A DNA stretch of 64,000 nt from Reichenbachiella versicolor. Lineage in GTDB: Bacteria > Bacteroidota > Bacteroidia > Cytophagales > Cyclobacteriaceae. The notes beneath the pieces are model-generated. The model had not been told where the DNA came from. It ran no database searches and was given only the letters and a program-made list of their open reading frames with translations. Each line of letters opens with the position of its first letter. Positions within the stretch are counted from its first letter, which is position 1. Below, piece by piece: positions 27,227 through 37,407 of this stretch. Where the stretch lies: positions 496,001 to 560,000 of the forward strand of contig NZ_QFZQ01000001.1 in assembly GCF_003171675.1 (NCBI RefSeq), given 5' to 3'. A program made the translations under genes and the position numbers.

Positions 27227-27242
27227 GATAAAATAGATTTGG

Positions 27243-28697
27243 TTAAACCATAGTGCCTAATAGAGTAGCGGCAGTACAACTGTTCACGTGAACATTAACA
27301 TATTGACCCTTTAAACTAGCATCTCCATCGAATACAATTACCTTATTGGCGCTGTTTCTTCCTTGTACTTGCTGGTCTGATTTTTTAGAAATGCCTTCTA
27401 CTAATACTCTATAGGTATTACCTACGTCTTTTTTATTTCTATCATGGGATAGTTCCATCTGCAAAGCGATGACTTCGTTGAGTCTTCGTTTTTTAACATC
27501 CAATGGAATGTCATCTTCGTATTTCTTTTCAGCAAGTGTGCCTGGTCGCTCTGAATAGAAAAACATATATGAAAAGTCATATTGAGCATATTTCATTAAT
27601 GAAATTGTGTCTTGATGTTCTTCTTCTGTTTCTGTACAGAACCCTGTGATCATGTCACTGGATATACCACATTCATCACCAAGAATTTCTCGTATACGAT
27701 CTACTTTCTGAATATACCATTCACGATCGTACGTTCTATTCATCAGTTCTAATACCCTTGAGTTTCCACTTTGTGCAGGAAGGTGGATGTACTTACAGAT
27801 GTTGTCGTAGTTCTTCATGGTATATAATACATCATCTGTAATGTCTTTCGGGTGAGAAGTAGAGAACCTTACTCTTAAATCCGAATCTACTTTAGCGACC
27901 ATTTCCAATAGGTTGGCGAATGTGACGATTTCGTCACTACCAGACTTTTCTAATCTCTTCTTGTTGTTTTCTTCAGCCGACCATTTGTAAGAGTCTACAT
28001 TTTGACCAAGTAGTGTCACTTCTCTGTAGCCCTTTTCAAAAAGCTGTTGAGCTTCTTGTACGATGGACTGAGGATCTCGGCTTCTTTCTCGACCTCTAGT
28101 GAAAGGAACTACACAAAATGAGCACATGTTATCACATCCACGCATAATAGATATAAATGCGGTAACACCATTAGAGTTTAGTCTAACAGGGCTAATGTCT
28201 GCATAAGTTTCTTCTCTAGATAAGAAAGTATTGACTGCTTTTTGACCTGTTTCTACTTCTTCTAGTAGGTTAGGAAGATCTCTATAAGCATCTGGGCCTA
28301 CTACGAGATCAACTATTTTTTCCTCATCTAGTAGCTTGGATTTCAATCTTTCAGCCATACAACCCAAAACACCTACTACCATTTCAGGTTTGTTCTCCTT
28401 AGTTTTATTGATTTGAGATAACCTATTTCTGACCGTTTGCTCTGCTTTTTCCCTGATTGAGCAAGTGTTCAAGAAAGTAACATCTGCATCTTCGATATTG
28501 GATGTAGTAGTGAATCCCTCTTTTTTCATGATAGAAGAAACTATCTCACTATCTGAGAAATTCATCTGACAGCCATAACTTTCGATGTAGAGTTTTTTCT
28601 TTCCTTCTACTTTATCCTCTTTTGTGATGTGTATTTCTTCAGTCTTTTCAAGGTCTGATTTCTGAAGAATATCCAAATCGCTTATTATCTCTTTCAC
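27243..28697 (-). CDS. miaB: tRNA-2-methylthio-N6-isopentenyladenosine synthase MiaB
   Basis: A 484-residue radical-SAM methylthiotransferase that adds a methylthio group to i6A37 of tRNAs. It has an N-terminal UPF0004 domain with [15 protein letters not shown] and the cysteines at NTCSIR and GVLGCMAE, and a radical-SAM cluster CDNMCSFC. It then has the MiaB-specific [11 protein letters not shown] and a C-terminal TRAM domain ([15 protein letters not shown]). About 35 extra N-terminal residues precede the first domain, as in other Bacteroidota. It is the first gene of the operon ending at secG. Confidence 0.95.
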   Translation of the reverse strand: MKEIISDLDILQKSDLEKTEEIHITKEDKVEGKKKLYIESYGCQMNFSDSEIVSSIMKKEGFTTTSNIEDADVTFLNTCSIREKAEQTVRNRLSQINKTKENKPEMVVGVLGCMAERLKSKLLDEEKIVDLVVGPDAYRDLPNLLEEVETGQKAVNTFLSREETYADISPVRLNSNGVTAFISIMRGCDNMCSFCVVPFTRGRERSRDPQSIVQEAQQLFEKGYREVTLLGQNVDSYKWSAEENNKKRLEKSGSDEIVTFANLLEMVAKVDSDLRVRFSTSHPKDITDDVLYTMKNYDNICKYIHLPAQSGNSRVLELMNRTYDREWYIQKVDRIREILGDECGISSDMITGFCTETEEEHQDTISLMKYAQYDFSYMFFYSERPGTLAEKKYEDDIPLDVKKRRLNEVIALQMELSHDRNKKDVGNTYRVLVEGISKKSDQQVQGRNSANKVIVFDGDASLKGQYVNVHVNSCTAATLLGTMV

Positions 28698-28850
28698 TTC
28701 GCTACAATTAACTAAAGCGCAAAGATAGAAAAATGCGACATATTGGCAGGTTTATATCAGGCTAATAAATGATGAAACTTGTCGTAAATAGTTGTATATT
28801 CATAGAAATAGTTTGATGTACCTACTCGTTAATAAATACATTTGAAAACT

Positions 28851-31800
28851 ATGATAATAGGTGTGTGGACTCGTAGATTGATTATAATCATAGCGCTGCT
28901 TTTATCGCTCGGTGATAGCTATGCTCAGACGAAAAGGGTCTACATCAAAATGCTGCAAGATGACCAGCTCAAAAAATCAATCGATCATAACAATATTTCT
29001 TTAAGTGAATTAACTGGTTGCGTTGGTATTAAAAAAACGAAACCTCTTAGTCTTCCTAGTTCTAAAAATGGGTCTAGTAATCAGCGCACGATACAAAAAC
29101 ACTCTCGGTTAGATAATGTTTTTGTACTAGAAGTAGAAGAAAGTGTTGATCTGGATTCCTTGTGTCGCATTCTTGGTAATTATGATAATATCTCATCGGT
29201 AGAGCCAGAGCCAGATATTGAACTGTTGTATATACCAAGTGACCCTTCCTTCTCTATTCAGAAACACCTCGATATTATTGAAGCAGATCGTGCTTGGGAT
29301 ATTACCCAAGGTAGCTCTGACATTGTGATAGGAGTCAGCGATACAGGTGTAGATATTGATCATCAAGATTTATTAGGTAATAGATATGTTAATACAGCTG
29401 ATCCGGTGAATGGGATTGATGATGATGGGAATGGCTTTGTTGATGACTTCTCTGGAGTAGATATAGCAGATAATGATAATAATGCGGATGATGCTGATGG
29501 TCACGGTACTAAGGTGGCAGGTGTCTTTGGAGCTACCACGGATAATGGGCTAGGTGTTGCTGGAGTCGGGTTTAATTCAAGTTTTTTCCCAATCAAAGTT
29601 TTTAGGAGTAAAGACCGTTCAGGATATGGTACTTATGAATCCATTTTATACGCTGCGGATTTAGGTTTGGACGTTCTTAATCTTTCGTGGGGAGGTTCAG
29701 GAAGGCCAAGTGAAATACTTCAAGATTTGATTGATTACGCAGTCATAGAAAAGGATTTAGTTATCGTGGCGTCGGCGGGGAATACTGATGCTGATTTGGA
29801 CTTTTATCCAGCTTCCTATCGAAATGTGCTTTCTGTAGCGATGACTGAGGATGATGATCAACGCGTATGGTGGAGTACTTATAGTCATAAGGTAGATTTA
29901 TGTGCTCCTGGTATCAATATCCAAACTACTACAAAGGGTGGTGGATATGGCACGGCAAGTGGAACATCTTTAGCTTCACCAATTGTAGCAGGTGTAGCTG
30001 CTTTAGTAAGGGCTGAATTTCCAGATTACAATGCACTTCAAGTCATGGAGCAAGTTCGGATATCATCTGATGAAATTTATGATGTTGGGACTAATATGGC
30101 TTACTACGGTAAACTTGGCAAAGGGAGGTTAAATGCCTATAAGGCTGTGTCGCAGAAGAACAATGCCGCCGTGAGAATCGCTGGATATGATGCCACTAGC
30201 TTAGGTACCACCAATCTTTTTGCAGGTGATACAATTGATCTCAGTATTGATTTAGTGAATATTTTGAGACCTGTAGAGGGGCTAAAGGTCAAGGCTAAAG
30301 TGGAGACATTGATGGCTGAGCTATTAGATGATGAGTTTTTGGTTGGGAATATAGCTACTCTGGACACGGTCAAAGATTATTCATTGAAGTTGGTAGTATC
30401 AGATTTGGCAGATTATAACACTAGGATTCCTATTCGTTTGGAGTTTGAGGATAATAGAGGTTATTCAGATTTTGAATATATAGACATCTATACCAATTCT
30501 CCTTGGGCAGATTTGAGTAATGGACAGTTTTCAGTAACCATCAATAGTGCCAGCGCCATAGGTTATCAAATATCTACAAGTTTTGCGATGAGTAGTTTTT
30601 CTATGACAATAGGGGACGATATCAAAGTTCCTTATTCTGGAATAATCATAGGAAATCACGCAGACTCAATATCTGATAATGTCATCAATGACTATCCGAA
30701 TTTTACCCGTTCGAATGATTTTGAAGAAGTAACAAAGATCAATGAATACTATAGAAGTGATACTGATCAATATATCAGAAACTTATTCGCTGATAGTAGA
30801 GCTTCTAATGATCAAGGGCTTTTGATTGAACAAGAGTACTTGTTGATAGACGATGAAGACTATTTGATCAGTGAGTATTATGTAACCAATACTAAGAATT
30901 GGGATAGGGATAATCTTAAAATGGGATTGTTTGCAGATGTTAATGTAGGACTAGATAATATTTACAACGATAAAGTTGATTGGGATGTGAGTAGTGGGAT
31001 TTTGTATAGCTATGATGAGTTGAGTAGTCAATATGTGGGAATTTCATTGTTGTCGAGTCAGGTTAATTACCCCCATGCCATAAATGTAAGAAGTGGGAGT
31101 AGCGTTTTTGAAGATATAATAGGAGGAAAGTTCTCAAAAACATCGAAATATAATGCTTTGAATTCCTCCAATACTTCGGCAGGAGGAGTATCAGGTAGCG
31201 ATGTAGCTCAATTACTCATAGCCGACTTAGGAACTTTATCCTCCAAGGGCTCTGCTAAGGTCGCTTTTACTTGGTTGACCGGAAATAGTTTATCTGATTT
31301 GATAGTAGCGAAAGGTAGTGCTCAGATGAAGTACTCGCAGTTTTTAGCCACACCAAACTTAGACTGGAATGTTGAGATCTGTGAAGATGTCCCCGTGCAG
31401 TTTGAGAATACTGAAACTGTAAAACTGTACAAAGATGCATTGGGTTTGGAACCTATAGTTGGAGCAGAAGGAATCAAACTTAGCGTTCCAGGGTTTGCTA
31501 AGGATAGTACGTTCTATTATCAATCAGTCACCGATGGCTACTATTCAGATTTCAAAAGAGTGGACGTCGATATTATGAATATGGTAGCTGATTTTAAGGC
31601 AGAGCCTGCTGTTTTGTATTTGGGTGAAATAGAACATAACCGTGTCAATTTTACTGATAATAGCATCGGTGAAGCTTCGGAATGGGAATGGGATTTTAAC
31701 AACGGATATCTATCTAGCTCTCAAAATCCATCTAGCTTTTTTAATACACTAGGGGAGTATGACATTGACTTACAGATCAAAAATGATAAAGGCTGTGACG

Positions 31801-33053
31801 CTCAGGTTACCATTAAATACTTAGTAGATGAGAGAAGTCCTGCTCCGATCATCGATGATGAAGTAGTTTGTAAGGGAGGGGTAGTTACCCTTGACGCTTC
31901 TAATTCAAATGTTTTAAAATTTTATTTGACAGAGGAACTTAGTGAGTTGCCGTTTTTTCAAGGAACGGAATGGACTACACCAGCTTTGAATGAGCCTACT
32001 ACTTATTATGTGTCCTCTCATATCGATACTAAAGAAAGCAAACGTATAGCGGTGGACATAGATATCAATCCCGTAGAAGCGATTTTTGAAGATGTGCCTT
32101 TTAGAGAGTCAGACGGTAGGTATTCCATGCAGTTGATCAATAAATCTGTAGAGGCTGTATCTGTATCATGGAAGGTGAACAATATAGATCAAGGTAGTTC
32201 CTCTTTACTCAAGTTGGATCCAGCAGGTATTTCACAAGTAGACGTAGAGTTGACCGCTACAAGTTTAGAAGGATGCATTGATGTGTCGCAGAGAAATATT
32301 CCAATTTTGAAATCAGTAGCTCCTACATCAAAGAGCATAGAAGTATGCAAGTGGTCAGATAGTCTAATAGAGTCGGATAATGGAGAAAAATATGTTTATT
32401 ATGCTGATGAGGCTAGAAGTCAATTCTTAGGTTACGGTACGGAGTTGATGGTGAAATCTATAGGTCGAGATACAGTGATTTATATGGCAGCCGTGGATAA
32501 TTATGTCGAGAGTGATTTGGTAGAAATTAATTTTAGTATTTCAAGTAATGAAACAGAGATTCTAGCTACTCCAGAAGTACTTTATTGGACTGAAGGAAAT
32601 ACAGCGACTTTCGAATACGATGGTAATGAGAGTAAAGAATCATTTCAATGGTTTGTCGATGGAGAATTATTAGATCAATCATCTTCTCCTACGATCTCTT
32701 TTGGAGAAATAGATATGTATAAAGTGACTCTCGTGACTGAAAGTGCTACAGGATGTATTGATACGGTATCTCTGGATTATCAAATAGAGTTGGCAGCTGA
32801 TATAGCTAACCCTATGTCTAATATTGGTGCCTACCCAAATCCATTTCGCGATAAATTATTTATTACCGAATCTGTGTCAAGCGACAGGCAAGTCTTTGTT
32901 CATGATATAATGGGTAGACAAGTTCCCGTTTACATTTCTATTGAAGATGGTCTAATGATACTTTCTTTTGACGATAAGCAATCTGGGTTATTCTTTGTGA
33001 GAGTTTCTAGTTCCGAAAGTTCAAAGATATTTCAGGTATTTAGAGAGAGGTAA
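28851..33053 (+). CDS. Giant subtilisin-like (S8) secreted protease with PKD-type and T9SS domains
   Basis: About 1400 residues. Signal peptide (near DSYAQ) and a propeptide-like region, then an S8 peptidase domain with catalytic Asp (SDTGVD, D164), His (DADGHGTKVAG, H218) and Ser (ASGTSLASP, S373). A beta-rich middle follows, with a PKD-like module (WEWDFNNGYLSSSQNPSSFF, then GEYDIDLQIKN) and Ig-like stretches. The end carries a T9SS type A sorting domain (IGAYPNPFRDKLFI, DIMGRQVP, GLFFVRVSS). It should be exported by T9SS, attached to the surface or released, and degrade proteins. The ATG at 28851 directly opens the signal peptide; a TTG three codons upstream is less likely. Confidence 0.92.
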   Translation: MIIGVWTRRLIIIIALLLSLGDSYAQTKRVYIKMLQDDQLKKSIDHNNISLSELTGCVGIKKTKPLSLPSSKNGSSNQRTIQKHSRLDNVFVLEVEESVDLDSLCRILGNYDNISSVEPEPDIELLYIPSDPSFSIQKHLDIIEADRAWDITQGSSDIVIGVSDTGVDIDHQDLLGNRYVNTADPVNGIDDDGNGFVDDFSGVDIADNDNNADDADGHGTKVAGVFGATTDNGLGVAGVGFNSSFFPIKVFRSKDRSGYGTYESILYAADLGLDVLNLSWGGSGRPSEILQDLIDYAVIEKDLVIVASAGNTDADLDFYPASYRNVLSVAMTEDDDQRVWWSTYSHKVDLCAPGINIQTTTKGGGYGTASGTSLASPIVAGVAALVRAEFPDYNALQVMEQVRISSDEIYDVGTNMAYYGKLGKGRLNAYKAVSQKNNAAVRIAGYDATSLGTTNLFAGDTIDLSIDLVNILRPVEGLKVKAKVETLMAELLDDEFLVGNIATLDTVKDYSLKLVVSDLADYNTRIPIRLEFEDNRGYSDFEYIDIYTNSPWADLSNGQFSVTINSASAIGYQISTSFAMSSFSMTIGDDIKVPYSGIIIGNHADSISDNVINDYPNFTRSNDFEEVTKINEYYRSDTDQYIRNLFADSRASNDQGLLIEQEYLLIDDEDYLISEYYVTNTKNWDRDNLKMGLFADVNVGLDNIYNDKVDWDVSSGILYSYDELSSQYVGISLLSSQVNYPHAINVRSGSSVFEDIIGGKFSKTSKYNALNSSNTSAGGVSGSDVAQLLIADLGTLSSKGSAKVAFTWLTGNSLSDLIVAKGSAQMKYSQFLATPNLDWNVEICEDVPVQFENTETVKLYKDALGLEPIVGAEGIKLSVPGFAKDSTFYYQSVTDGYYSDFKRVDVDIMNMVADFKAEPAVLYLGEIEHNRVNFTDNSIGEASEWEWDFNNGYLSSSQNPSSFFNTLGEYDIDLQIKNDKGCDAQVTIKYLVDERSPAPIIDDEVVCKGGVVTLDASNSNVLKFYLTEELSELPFFQGTEWTTPALNEPTTYYVSSHIDTKESKRIAVDIDINPVEAIFEDVPFRESDGRYSMQLINKSVEAVSVSWKVNNIDQGSSSLLKLDPAGISQVDVELTATSLEGCIDVSQRNIPILKSVAPTSKSIEVCKWSDSLIESDNGEKYVYYADEARSQFLGYGTELMVKSIGRDTVIYMAAVDNYVESDLVEINFSISSNETEILATPEVLYWTEGNTATFEYDGNESKESFQWFVDGELLDQSSSPTISFGEIDMYKVTLVTESATGCIDTVSLDYQIELAADIANPMSNIGAYPNPFRDKLFITESVSSDRQVFVHDIMGRQVPVYISIEDGLMILSFDDKQSGLFFVRVSSSESSKIFQVFRER

Positions 33054-33628
33054 TAGACACGATTATTCTATATAGAATTATGTACATCCATGTACGTGAG
33101 ATTTAGGATTAATATCCACTATTGTAAATTCATTTTAGGAATCAAGTAAGGCTTGTCAACTTTCTACAGGGGTCTATTAGCCTAAAGGTATCTTCTACCA
33201 TTAAAATTTATAGTCCTACCTAATTTATATTGTCTCTCGAGGTATCAAATTACGTCCCCACAATATAAAATAAGCTTCCCTCGGTAAAAAAATAGCTTCC
33301 CACGACGAGGGAAACATGAAAATCACCGAGGGAAGCTGTAAAATTTACGAGGGGGGTTATAAAATCTTAGAGGATGTTACTGAAGTTATCGAGGGAGATA
33401 TAGAAAAAACCGATGGGAATTAATAAAATGACGAGGGAAAGTGATTTTATTACTTGTGGTTAAGTCAATATATAGAGGGAGGTGATTAAATATTTAATTG
33501 GGTTCTATTCAGGGTATAGCATCATCGGTTAAAGTTTTTTTATCATTTTTTTATTCTGCATTAAACCTTTCTGACTGACTGTTGTCAAAAGGGCAAATCA
33601 ATCTTAAAAGTGGAATAATTTAAATGAA
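33054..33628. other. Intergenic region holding the 21-bp phased repeat
   Basis: 575 bp without a supported gene. The middle is occupied by the phased repeat (33273-33480); the rest is AT-rich and unstructured apart from a small palindrome (TTCTATATAGAA) near 33066. A 35-codon frame from an ATG at 33316 to 33423 runs in phase with the repeat. Confidence 0.6.
33273..33480. repeat. Degenerate 21-bp phased repeat with orientation switch
   Basis: The core CGAGGGA or a close variant starts at 33306, 33327, 33348, 33369, 33390, 33411, 33432 and, after one decayed unit (33453), 33474: always exactly 21 bp apart. Two copies in the opposite orientation (AGCTTCCC at 33273 and 33294) precede them, also 21 bp apart. 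The stretches between cores are A/T-rich and variable. Confidence 0.8.
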
Positions 33629-33634
33629 ATGATT

Positions 33635-34579
33635 ATGAAAAGACTAACTGGAATAATAGGAGTATTTGCATCAGTAGCACTGCTGTACTCTTGTAGTGAA
33701 GATGATACTAATCTGATAGATGATAACAATAGTTCGCCAGTAACCGCAGTCACGGAATTTGAAATCTCTCAAGAAGACGCTAATACTTCAGTCACTACCG
33801 ATGCTGCACTGGAGGATATTGACATTATCTCTGAAGTAAATTTTGCAGCTACCCAGTCAAATGGTAGAAGCATCGAAGACCCTAAACTAACTGAATCAGG
33901 ACCTGAAGATCATGCCTACGGTGAAGAGGTAGCTATTACTAAGGAAGAAAATGAGGATGGATCTGTTACCACGACAATTGATTTTGGTGAAGGAGTGACT
34001 GGTAGAAGAGGACTTGTAAGAGCTGGACAGATCGTAATCACTAAGAGTGGAGATAGAAAAACGGTAGGAAGTACTAAGACTATATCCTTCGTTGATTATT
34101 CTTTCGACGGTATTGCAGTAGAAGGTACACGGACTGTAGAGGTCACAGCTGTGTCTGATACTGAAATTACACATGCAATCTCAATGACAGGTTCATTGAC
34201 CTTCGAAGATGGTACTATAGTCACTAGAACTGCGGACAGAACAAGAGTGATGACCTTAGAGGATGGTAAGGTAGTGCAGACAGCTAAGTTTGGAACTGCT
34301 ACAGGTGTGAATAAAGATGGCTTGGCATATACATATTCAGTAGTAGAAGAAGATCCAATAGTTCATACTAGAGCATGCAGAGATAGTGAAGATAGAATTT
34401 ACGCTCCAGTATCTGGAACTAGAACGATCGCTATAGAAGGAGAGTCTGATAAGGTGATCGACTACGGTGATGGTGAATGTGATAATCTAGCAGTAGTGAC
34501 CATCGATGATGTATCTGAAGAGATCACAGTTGATCCAAGACATAGGAAAAGAAAGTTTAAAAGAGCAACACGCAAATAA
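33635..34579 (+). CDS. Hypothetical lipoprotein
   Basis: About 314 residues. Lipoprotein signal peptide with lipobox LLYSC, then an acidic stretch (SEDDTNLIDDNN). The mature part is beta-rich (TTTIDFGEGVTGRRG, GDRKTVGSTKTISF, ITHAISMTGSLTFED), contains a cysteine pair (TRACRDSE and GDGECDN), and ends in a very basic tail (RHRKRKFKRATRK). The repeated G-x-R-T pattern resembles other Bacteroidota surface lipoproteins of unknown function. An ATG two codons upstream (33629) is also possible. The 21-bp repeat lies in its upstream region. Confidence 0.75.
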   Translation: MKRLTGIIGVFASVALLYSCSEDDTNLIDDNNSSPVTAVTEFEISQEDANTSVTTDAALEDIDIISEVNFAATQSNGRSIEDPKLTESGPEDHAYGEEVAITKEENEDGSVTTTIDFGEGVTGRRGLVRAGQIVITKSGDRKTVGSTKTISFVDYSFDGIAVEGTRTVEVTAVSDTEITHAISMTGSLTFEDGTIVTRTADRTRVMTLEDGKVVQTAKFGTATGVNKDGLAYTYSVVEEDPIVHTRACRDSEDRIYAPVSGTRTIAIEGESDKVIDYGDGECDNLAVVTIDDVSEEITVDPRHRKRKFKRATRK

Positions 34580-34643
34580 AAGTTAGCATTAGGTACGAAG
34601 TCTTGAATCCTACTAGGATCAAGTAATAGGTTAAAGTGGAATG

Positions 34644-34673
34644 CCCTGGTCTCGTATGAGGCTGGGGTTTTTT
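34644..34673 (+). terminator. Terminator after the lipoprotein gene
   Basis: A 10-bp stem including wobble pairs (CCCTGGTCTC 34644-34653 with GAGGCTGGGG 34658-34667), loop GTAT, then T6. It overlaps the last bases of the convergent photolyase gene. Confidence 0.65.
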
Positions 34674-35958
34674 ATGCGGTAGCTAATTTATAGGCTTCCA
34701 AAACTCTCTCTCTTGCGAACTTGTGTTCCACGATAGGTGTAGGGTATTCCAATGAATTCAACTCAGGAACCCACTTTTTGATGTATTCAAGTTGCTTGTC
34801 AAACTTCTTAACTTGTTCAGTAGGGTTGAAGACTCTGAAATAGGGAGCCGCATCACAGCCTGTACCAGCAACCCATTGCCAATTGCCATTGTTAGCAGAC
34901 AGATCAAAGTCTAGCAGTTTTTTAGCGAAATATGCTTCGCCCCATCTCCAATCGATTAGCAGATGCTTGATTAGAAAGCTAGCTGTGATCATTCTTACAC
35001 GGTTGTGCATATAGCCAGTAGCATTCAATTCACGCATTCCTGCGTCTACAATTGGATAACCTGTCTCTCCGTTGCACCACTTTTCAAATTCAACTTTGTC
35101 ATTTCGCCATTGTATACCTTCATATTTTGGTTTGAAACTTTGAGATACCACATAGGGAAAGTGAAATAGTATTTGCATGAAAAACTCTCTCCAGATGAGT
35201 TCACTCAAGAAAGTGGAATTAGTTTCTTCAGCAAAGTTGACCATTTCACGGACACTTACCGTACCAAATCGCAAATGAGGACTTAGATAACTAGTGCTGT
35301 TCTGAGCGGGGAAATCTCTAGTGTCGTGGTAGTTGCCAAGCTGAATCAGTGAATACGGTTCGACCTGAATAGTAGAAGGCTCGAATCCTATTTGATTTAA
35401 TTTAGGAAAGGAGTAATTGCAAGAAAAAAAACGATCGTCTATTGTTGTTGTTTTGACCTTTAGCTTAAGACTAATGGTTTTGAATTTTTCAAGCCATTTG
35501 TTTTTGTAAGGAGTATATACCGTGTATGGTTTTCCATCGGCTTTTACGATTTCATACTCTTCGAAGATCACTTGATCTTTGAATGAGTGAAATTGAATCC
35601 CTTTTTCGTTCAACAAATCCTTGATAGCTAAATCTCTGTCAATAGCATATGGTTCGTAGTCTTTGTTTGTGAACACAGATTCGATTTCAAACTCTTTGAT
35701 CAGTTCTTTCCAAGCCTCAATGGGGTTATTATGAATAACCTTTAGAGACTTTCCATGTTTCTTTAATTTCTCATCTATGACCAAAAGACTTTGATAAATG
35801 AATTGTACTCTAGGGTCGTCCGATTCTAGTTCAGAAAGAATCTCTTTGTCAAAAATGAATATAGGTAGAACAGGGTTTCCGGAATTAAGTGCTGCAGTCA
35901 GACCAACATTGTCATGTAAGCGCAGGTCTCGTCTGAACCAAAAGATGTTAATTTTCAT
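34672..35958 (-). CDS. Deoxyribodipyrimidine photolyase / cryptochrome family
   Basis: A 428-residue flavoprotein. The N-terminal photolyase alpha/beta domain (IFWFRRDLRLHDNVGL) is followed by the helical FAD-binding domain, with LIWREFFMQILFHFP, GYPIVDAGMRELNATGYMHNR, and the FAD signature (LSANNGNWQWVAGTGCDAAP, then YFRVFNPTEQ). These are the hallmarks of class I CPD photolyases, which repair UV-induced pyrimidine dimers with light. It is transcribed with the epimerase upstream (7 bp gap) and belongs to the group next to the B12-binding MerR regulator. A photoreceptor role cannot be excluded. Confidence 0.92.
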   Translation of the reverse strand: MKINIFWFRRDLRLHDNVGLTAALNSGNPVLPIFIFDKEILSELESDDPRVQFIYQSLLVIDEKLKKHGKSLKVIHNNPIEAWKELIKEFEIESVFTNKDYEPYAIDRDLAIKDLLNEKGIQFHSFKDQVIFEEYEIVKADGKPYTVYTPYKNKWLEKFKTISLKLKVKTTTIDDRFFSCNYSFPKLNQIGFEPSTIQVEPYSLIQLGNYHDTRDFPAQNSTSYLSPHLRFGTVSVREMVNFAEETNSTFLSELIWREFFMQILFHFPYVVSQSFKPKYEGIQWRNDKVEFEKWCNGETGYPIVDAGMRELNATGYMHNRVRMITASFLIKHLLIDWRWGEAYFAKKLLDFDLSANNGNWQWVAGTGCDAAPYFRVFNPTEQVKKFDKQLEYIKKWVPELNSLEYPTPIVEHKFARERVLEAYKLATA

Positions 35959-35965
35959 AAGGTTT

Positions 35966-37384
35966 TTATATAGTGGTTAGTTGTCGAAGCATTCCCTCGA
36001 AAATAGCTCCATGAAAAGGATATACACTCCACCAGTATATTCTTCCCCATAGCCCCTTGGGACGAAAAGTAGCCGTTTGAGTGAGCTTTTTGCCACATAT
36101 TTTGAATTCTAACCAAGCCTCACCTGGGAGTCTCATTTCTGCGAATAGCAATAATCGTCCTTCTTGTCTATTGCTATAAAGTACCCTCCAAAAGTCTACA
36201 GCATCACCAGCTTCTATCTGATCTAAGTGGGTTCTTCCTCTTCTTAGGCCGACTCCTCCAGCCAGTTTATCAATGAATCCGCGGATCTTCCATAACCAGT
36301 CAGCATAGTACCATCCCGTATCTCCTCCTATACTCCAGAGCTTAGATTTACAAGTCTGAAGATCCTCGTACTCCTTAGATCTTTCATCTTTGAAACAACC
36401 AAAAGAAGGCACGGTCAAAAATTCAGAAATGTTAGTTTTGAATCTACCGCTGACCAATGAGTCTTTCCAGCTAGAAACGATCTGGTTGCTCACTACTTTG
36501 AGCAGTGTTCGTTTCAATGCTTCATGATAGCTGATAGGGGTAATGTTTAAGATTTGATTGATATTACTCTCTCGACAGATCACTTCCACTTTCATACTGT
36601 TGACCAGAGCAACGGCGAGCTTGTAAGAGGTAGATGTGACAAAAAAGAGCCAGTAAGAACTCAACCGAGGAGTCATTACAGGTAAAGTACCTATCCACCT
36701 TCTCAGACCTCTTATATGGGCATAGCCAAGTAGCATTTCTTTGTATGAAAGTATGTCCGGTCCTCCGATATCGAAGTTCTTGTCATAGGTTTCTTTTTTG
36801 AATAGTGATTTCGTCAAAAATGAAATCACATCTTGTACTCCGATAGGCTGACATTTGGTATTGAGCCATCTTGGCGTGATCATAACAGGAAGTTTTTCTA
36901 CCAAATCTCTGATGATCTCGAAACTAGCGCTACCACTTCCTATAATGATACCTGCCCTTAATGCCGTAAAATGATAAGATCCAGTAGCCAATTCCTCTTC
37001 CACCGCTTTCCTTGAAGCCAAATGTTGACTTAGTGTATCTTGATTGATGATGCCACTTAGATATAATACATGCTCACACTTAGTTTGAGATATTCTCTCC
37101 TTGAAGTGCATAGCAGACAGCTTTTCAAGTGTCTCGTATTGAGTCGAGCTAGACATGCTATGCATGAGATAGTAAGCTGCGTCGATATCATTAGGTATAG
37201 ATACTAGAGTCTTAGAATCAAGAAAGTCTACTTCAATAATCTCTAAGCTTTTCAGTAACGAAGTAGGAGGGGAAAACCTGTTTTTGTCCCTGACACAGCA
37301 AACAACATGGTGCCCCTCCTTGATCAAAGCGGGTAATAGTCTTTTTCCTATATAACCAGTAGCTCCTGTAAGTAGAATCTTCAT
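35966..37384 (-). CDS. NAD-dependent epimerase-like protein with DUF2867 domain
   Basis: 472 residues. The N-terminal Rossmann domain has the GATGYIGKRLLPALI loop (residues 7-13 onward), YYLMHSMSSS and a Tyr/Lys-poor SDR core. The C-terminal 150 residues (GVGLRRGRTHLDQIEAGD, FWRVLYS, LTQTATFRPKGLWGRIYWW) form a DUF2867 lipid/START-like domain. This fusion is frequent near photolyase genes in Bacteroidota and Proteobacteria. The reaction is unknown. It lies 23 bp downstream of the SRPBCC gene in the same orientation, so photolyase, this gene, SRPBCC and the small Lacal_2735 gene probably form one transcript. Confidence 0.85.
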   Translation of the reverse strand: MKILLTGATGYIGKRLLPALIKEGHHVVCCVRDKNRFSPPTSLLKSLEIIEVDFLDSKTLVSIPNDIDAAYYLMHSMSSSTQYETLEKLSAMHFKERISQTKCEHVLYLSGIINQDTLSQHLASRKAVEEELATGSYHFTALRAGIIIGSGSASFEIIRDLVEKLPVMITPRWLNTKCQPIGVQDVISFLTKSLFKKETYDKNFDIGGPDILSYKEMLLGYAHIRGLRRWIGTLPVMTPRLSSYWLFFVTSTSYKLAVALVNSMKVEVICRESNINQILNITPISYHEALKRTLLKVVSNQIVSSWKDSLVSGRFKTNISEFLTVPSFGCFKDERSKEYEDLQTCKSKLWSIGGDTGWYYADWLWKIRGFIDKLAGGVGLRRGRTHLDQIEAGDAVDFWRVLYSNRQEGRLLLFAEMRLPGEAWLEFKICGKKLTQTATFRPKGLWGRIYWWSVYPFHGAIFEGMLRQLTTI

Positions 37385-37407
37385 GCGGTCGAGTATGTAT
37401 TATCAAT

